Part shown: positions 61,478 through 64,000 of the stretch, piece by piece
Layout of the letters: every line of letters begins with the position of its first letter
How positions within the stretch are numbered: the stretch's first letter is position 1
DNA from: Glandiceps talaboti
Lineage: Eukaryota > Hemichordata > Enteropneusta > Spengelidae
Direction: 5' to 3'
Assembly (NCBI RefSeq): GCF_964340395.1
Contig: NC_135558.1
Coordinates: forward strand, 17,185,771 to 17,249,770
DNA: 64,000 bases
Made by a program: the position numbers and the translations under genes
The notes under the pieces: generated by a model
The model's database searches: none
Seen by the model: the letters and a program-made list of their open reading frames with translations, nothing else
What the model was told of the DNA's origin: nothing

Positions 61478-62643
61478 GTATTGAGCGCCCTTATTAGTTT
61501 CTGCATGGATGTATCAGAAAGAACCTATACACGGTCATTTGCAACGGGTTGTAATAATATACTTACCATCTCCACATCCAATGGACAGAACATGTAGTTA
61601 TTTCTGTGTGTCAACAGACAGACTACCAAACACCTCATTCATAGCGTCCTTACTTGTTTCTTTAGCTTCCCCCAGACCATTTTCCAAAACAACGTTAAAT
61701 TTTGAGCGAAACGTCTGGTTACATAATGCTGAGTTTTCTCCCTGGTTGATTGCATCTGCCATCCTTGAAGCCTCTCTAATTGTAACTGAAGTATTAATGT
61801 TCAAGATAACAATACACTCTGCGAAAAAAATGTTAAATTACCAATAATTAGATTTTATACATATTGAATTAGAGGTTGGTTGTATTCATATAAATCACAC
61901 AGCAAAAAATGGAAATCGTGACCGTATAGGGGGGAAAGTGGGGTTAGGGGAGAGATTTGGGGTGCAGACCAAAACAAAAATGTAATTTGATTGGCTTCAT
62001 TTACTATGTTATGTGTACAGCTGCTCAACTGCATGTTTTACTCGGTCAGAAATAACGAGCATATTCTAATCGGTTCTAAACTTTTCTCGCCGTGTCCTGA
62101 CGGAATGCTCCATTAGCTATATAGGAACAGATTTTCAGTGGGACACTACAAACCGTTCATACAACACCCCTCCCAACTTCATTGAAAAGGGGCTGCGCCC
62201 CGAAGTTAGAAAGTAGGGGTGATATAGCCCAAGAGTGCCAACCGGGGAGTGCTACTTAGGGAGCGAAGAACTACACAATCACGATGACTGAAGCAACTTC
62301 CTATTACCTTGTAAAAGGTACAAGTGACTGTATTAAACTAGCTATATTGAGACAACTATTGAATTATTTACCTCACCTTTCATGAGGTATTATTAACTAT
62401 AAACTAACTAGCCATTTAGTCAGTAGCACAACGGCTAGCTACCTTGATGTCTTTACCGCCCGTGCCCGCCCTTGGAATATTCATGAGATTATCACTACTG
62501 TGTTGTCGGGGGCGAAGTCATTTAGTTGAACACAAGGTGTCCATGGGGATAACAAAATTGTCACTGACGGGCAAACGTCTGGCATTGCGGGCTAAACTGT
62601 GTTTACCTTTGGATAGCATCTCCTCCAAATCTTTACAAGTCAT

Positions 62644-64000
62644 GATTAGTAAAAATCACGAAACAAAGTGGCACTATATGAATGTCGAAATATCCCCTTG
62701 CCCAGTGCGCAAATCTCTTACCGCAATGTAGCAAGGCCACATTCAAAACCCTTTATCTTCAGCTAGAAAATTACGTTGTTCAAAATCGTGTGAAACGTAA
62801 ACGCTACTGGTCCTACTAATTGCGAGTCCTAGTAATTACTACCCAGGAGTTTACGGATGATACGATCAAATATATCATTTTTATATCCGTCCTATGTTTG
62901 ACAGAAATGTCACTTTTAAATTCACATCGATGATTTCTACTGCATACATCGTAAACTAAACTAAATAACGCAATCGTGGATATCACATTTCATGGAGAGT
63001 TCACGACCTGAGCAGCATGTGTTACTGCGTCTAATTCAAAATAACTTTTTTCCAAATTCATAAATGTGTGTGAATACTCTGATCACTAGTGTTGCTTGAC
63101 CAAAGTTCAATATATTTATTGTTATTGTTCATGTACATGGTGCATGCCTTTCTCGAAGTACGGATGTTGACATGGACAGATTAATAAACAGTATCATGAA
63201 CGACACAAAAAAAACCCGACTAGATTTTGTATAAGATGAAACACCTTGTCCAATCACTGTTATACCCCTCTGCAAACCAAATTACTTTCATTTGTTTCAA
63301 ACAGAACGGCATACCTATGGTCATATTACCGCATTTGCCTAGTTTAAGTTGAAATTAAAATATCTTTTATCTAAATCCATCCAGGATTTAATGGTTTCTA
63401 TTGTCTTTAACCCAACACTTTAACAAAACCAACTTCACAAGTTTAGATACAAAGGGCAGCGTTCCAAATTGATACAATAAAACGTGAATAACAAAAGGCA
63501 AGTGATCAAACAATGGAGAAAACTATTATTAGTGGGAGAATAATTTGCTAGTACATGTAAAGTATTTTTATGTATTTCTTAAGAATAACATTAACAGTAA
63601 TGAGTAGCGTCGATAGGCGGATATGATAATCTGAATATCACGCCATTATATTGTATTTTAGTTTATGTCGGGTCAAACCATCGTCAAACAGTTCAATGAA
63701 TATACATCCGATATCGTTGCATGGTAGGTAACCAAATTCTTTGATCCGTTCCTTGAACATCGAACATTCATTTTCCCCTTAGAAATGTCAAATGAACGTG
63801 AAATGTTGTGTATGATCGGGTCGTTACACAGTGTGTATTGTATGTACAGTAAGTGTTAAGATATTGTTATTCAAGGTATGCTGAAATAGAAAAGTCATAC
63901 AAATCATTATAAACTATTTCGACATGTATTTTTGCACATCATTTGCGACTTGATGGGTAGATGTGCCAAAATACACAAGCGGCATCGATTATTCAACCAC
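62644..64000. other. Upstream of HNMT-like gene; nothing recognised
   Basis: The first few hundred bases should hold the promoter of the HNMT-like gene (minus strand), but no clear TATA box or conserved block was identified. The remainder has no coding or repeat signal I can support. Confidence 0.35.

Larger units (their letters stand above)
53857..62643 (-). pseudogene. Histamine N-methyltransferase-like gene, five exons, two in-frame stops
   Basis: SAM-dependent small-molecule methyltransferase related to HNMT. The exons, minus strand, are: E1 62,643-62,607 (MTCKDLEEMLSK); E2 61,818-61,567, ending in the SAM motif 'LHVLSIGCGDG'; E3 60,096-59,761 ('TNDVPIINALV', 'IVYDLVEPADGYLDDF', 'YDVIYALHSLYYFKDPGA'); E4 58,343-58,233 ('NKCDGSLTLVHNHFVKENP'); E5 54,215-53,857 ('AWTKCFLKYCEVCTIDRDD' to 'CDFIITTL'). 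All four introns are phase 1 with GT-AG ends, and exon lengths (37, 252, 336, 111, 359 nt) close to one 365-codon frame, longer than the roughly 290 aa of vertebrate HNMT. A TAA at 61,600-61,598 precedes the SAM motif and a TGA at 58,302-58,300 sits where Trp would be plausible. Those two stops make it a probable recent pseudogene; sequencing error or recoding cannot be excluded. The substrate is not inferable. Confidence 0.8.

Overview
This is ordinary, repeat-rich animal nuclear DNA. Coding sequence is split by GT-AG introns. The recognisable genes are a fatty-acid-binding protein (FABP) pair and a histamine N-methyltransferase-like (HNMT-like) methyltransferase. The rest is dominated by remnants of LINEs, a DIRS element, DNA transposons, MITEs, microsatellites and a minisatellite. 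No bacterial operons, rRNA, tRNA or CRISPR were seen. A marine invertebrate (hemichordate, lancelet or lophotrochozoan) fits best, but the sequence alone does not decide it.

Layout. 0-3.4 kb: a two-exon FABP gene (minus) and a truncated relic of a third copy. 3.4-9.6 kb: no intact gene, but decayed pieces of a PIF1-like helicase and of a LINE reverse transcriptase (RT). 9.6-20.7 kb: a degenerate head-to-tail array of a small unidentified gene family (minus strand, repeated promoter, coiled-coil exon and basic tail). An unidentified two-exon gene (minus) and a broken multi-exon transposase-like gene (plus) lie within it. 20.7-21.9 kb: a LINE endonuclease/RT fragment cut off at a copy of the array's promoter. 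22-26 kb: mostly empty. 26.1-27.3 kb: the second FABP gene (plus), about 87% identical in protein to the first. 27.3-33 kb: MITE copies, microsatellites and a possible small single-pass membrane-protein gene. 33.3-36.6 kb: a minisatellite of about 31 bp units, interrupted by a MITE and a probable solo LTR.

36.6-53.8 kb is the most unusual part. A 17,164 bp segment is bounded by two perfectly identical 259 bp terminal inverted repeats that begin CACTAGTAG, with TATATA on both outer sides. The same-orientation minisatellite resumes on the far side, so the block looks like one insertion into the minisatellite. It carries no visible transposase, only LINE pieces, MITEs, long CT tracts, several tiny hairpin insertions with about 8 bp target duplications, and a 154 bp near-perfect palindrome with a 9 bp duplication.

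53.8-62.6 kb: a five-exon HNMT-like gene on the minus strand. Every exon junction is in phase, but there are two in-frame stop codons, so it is probably a young pseudogene. Its introns hold a LINE, a DIRS RT fragment and a TTAA-flanked MITE. 62.7-64 kb: nothing recognised.
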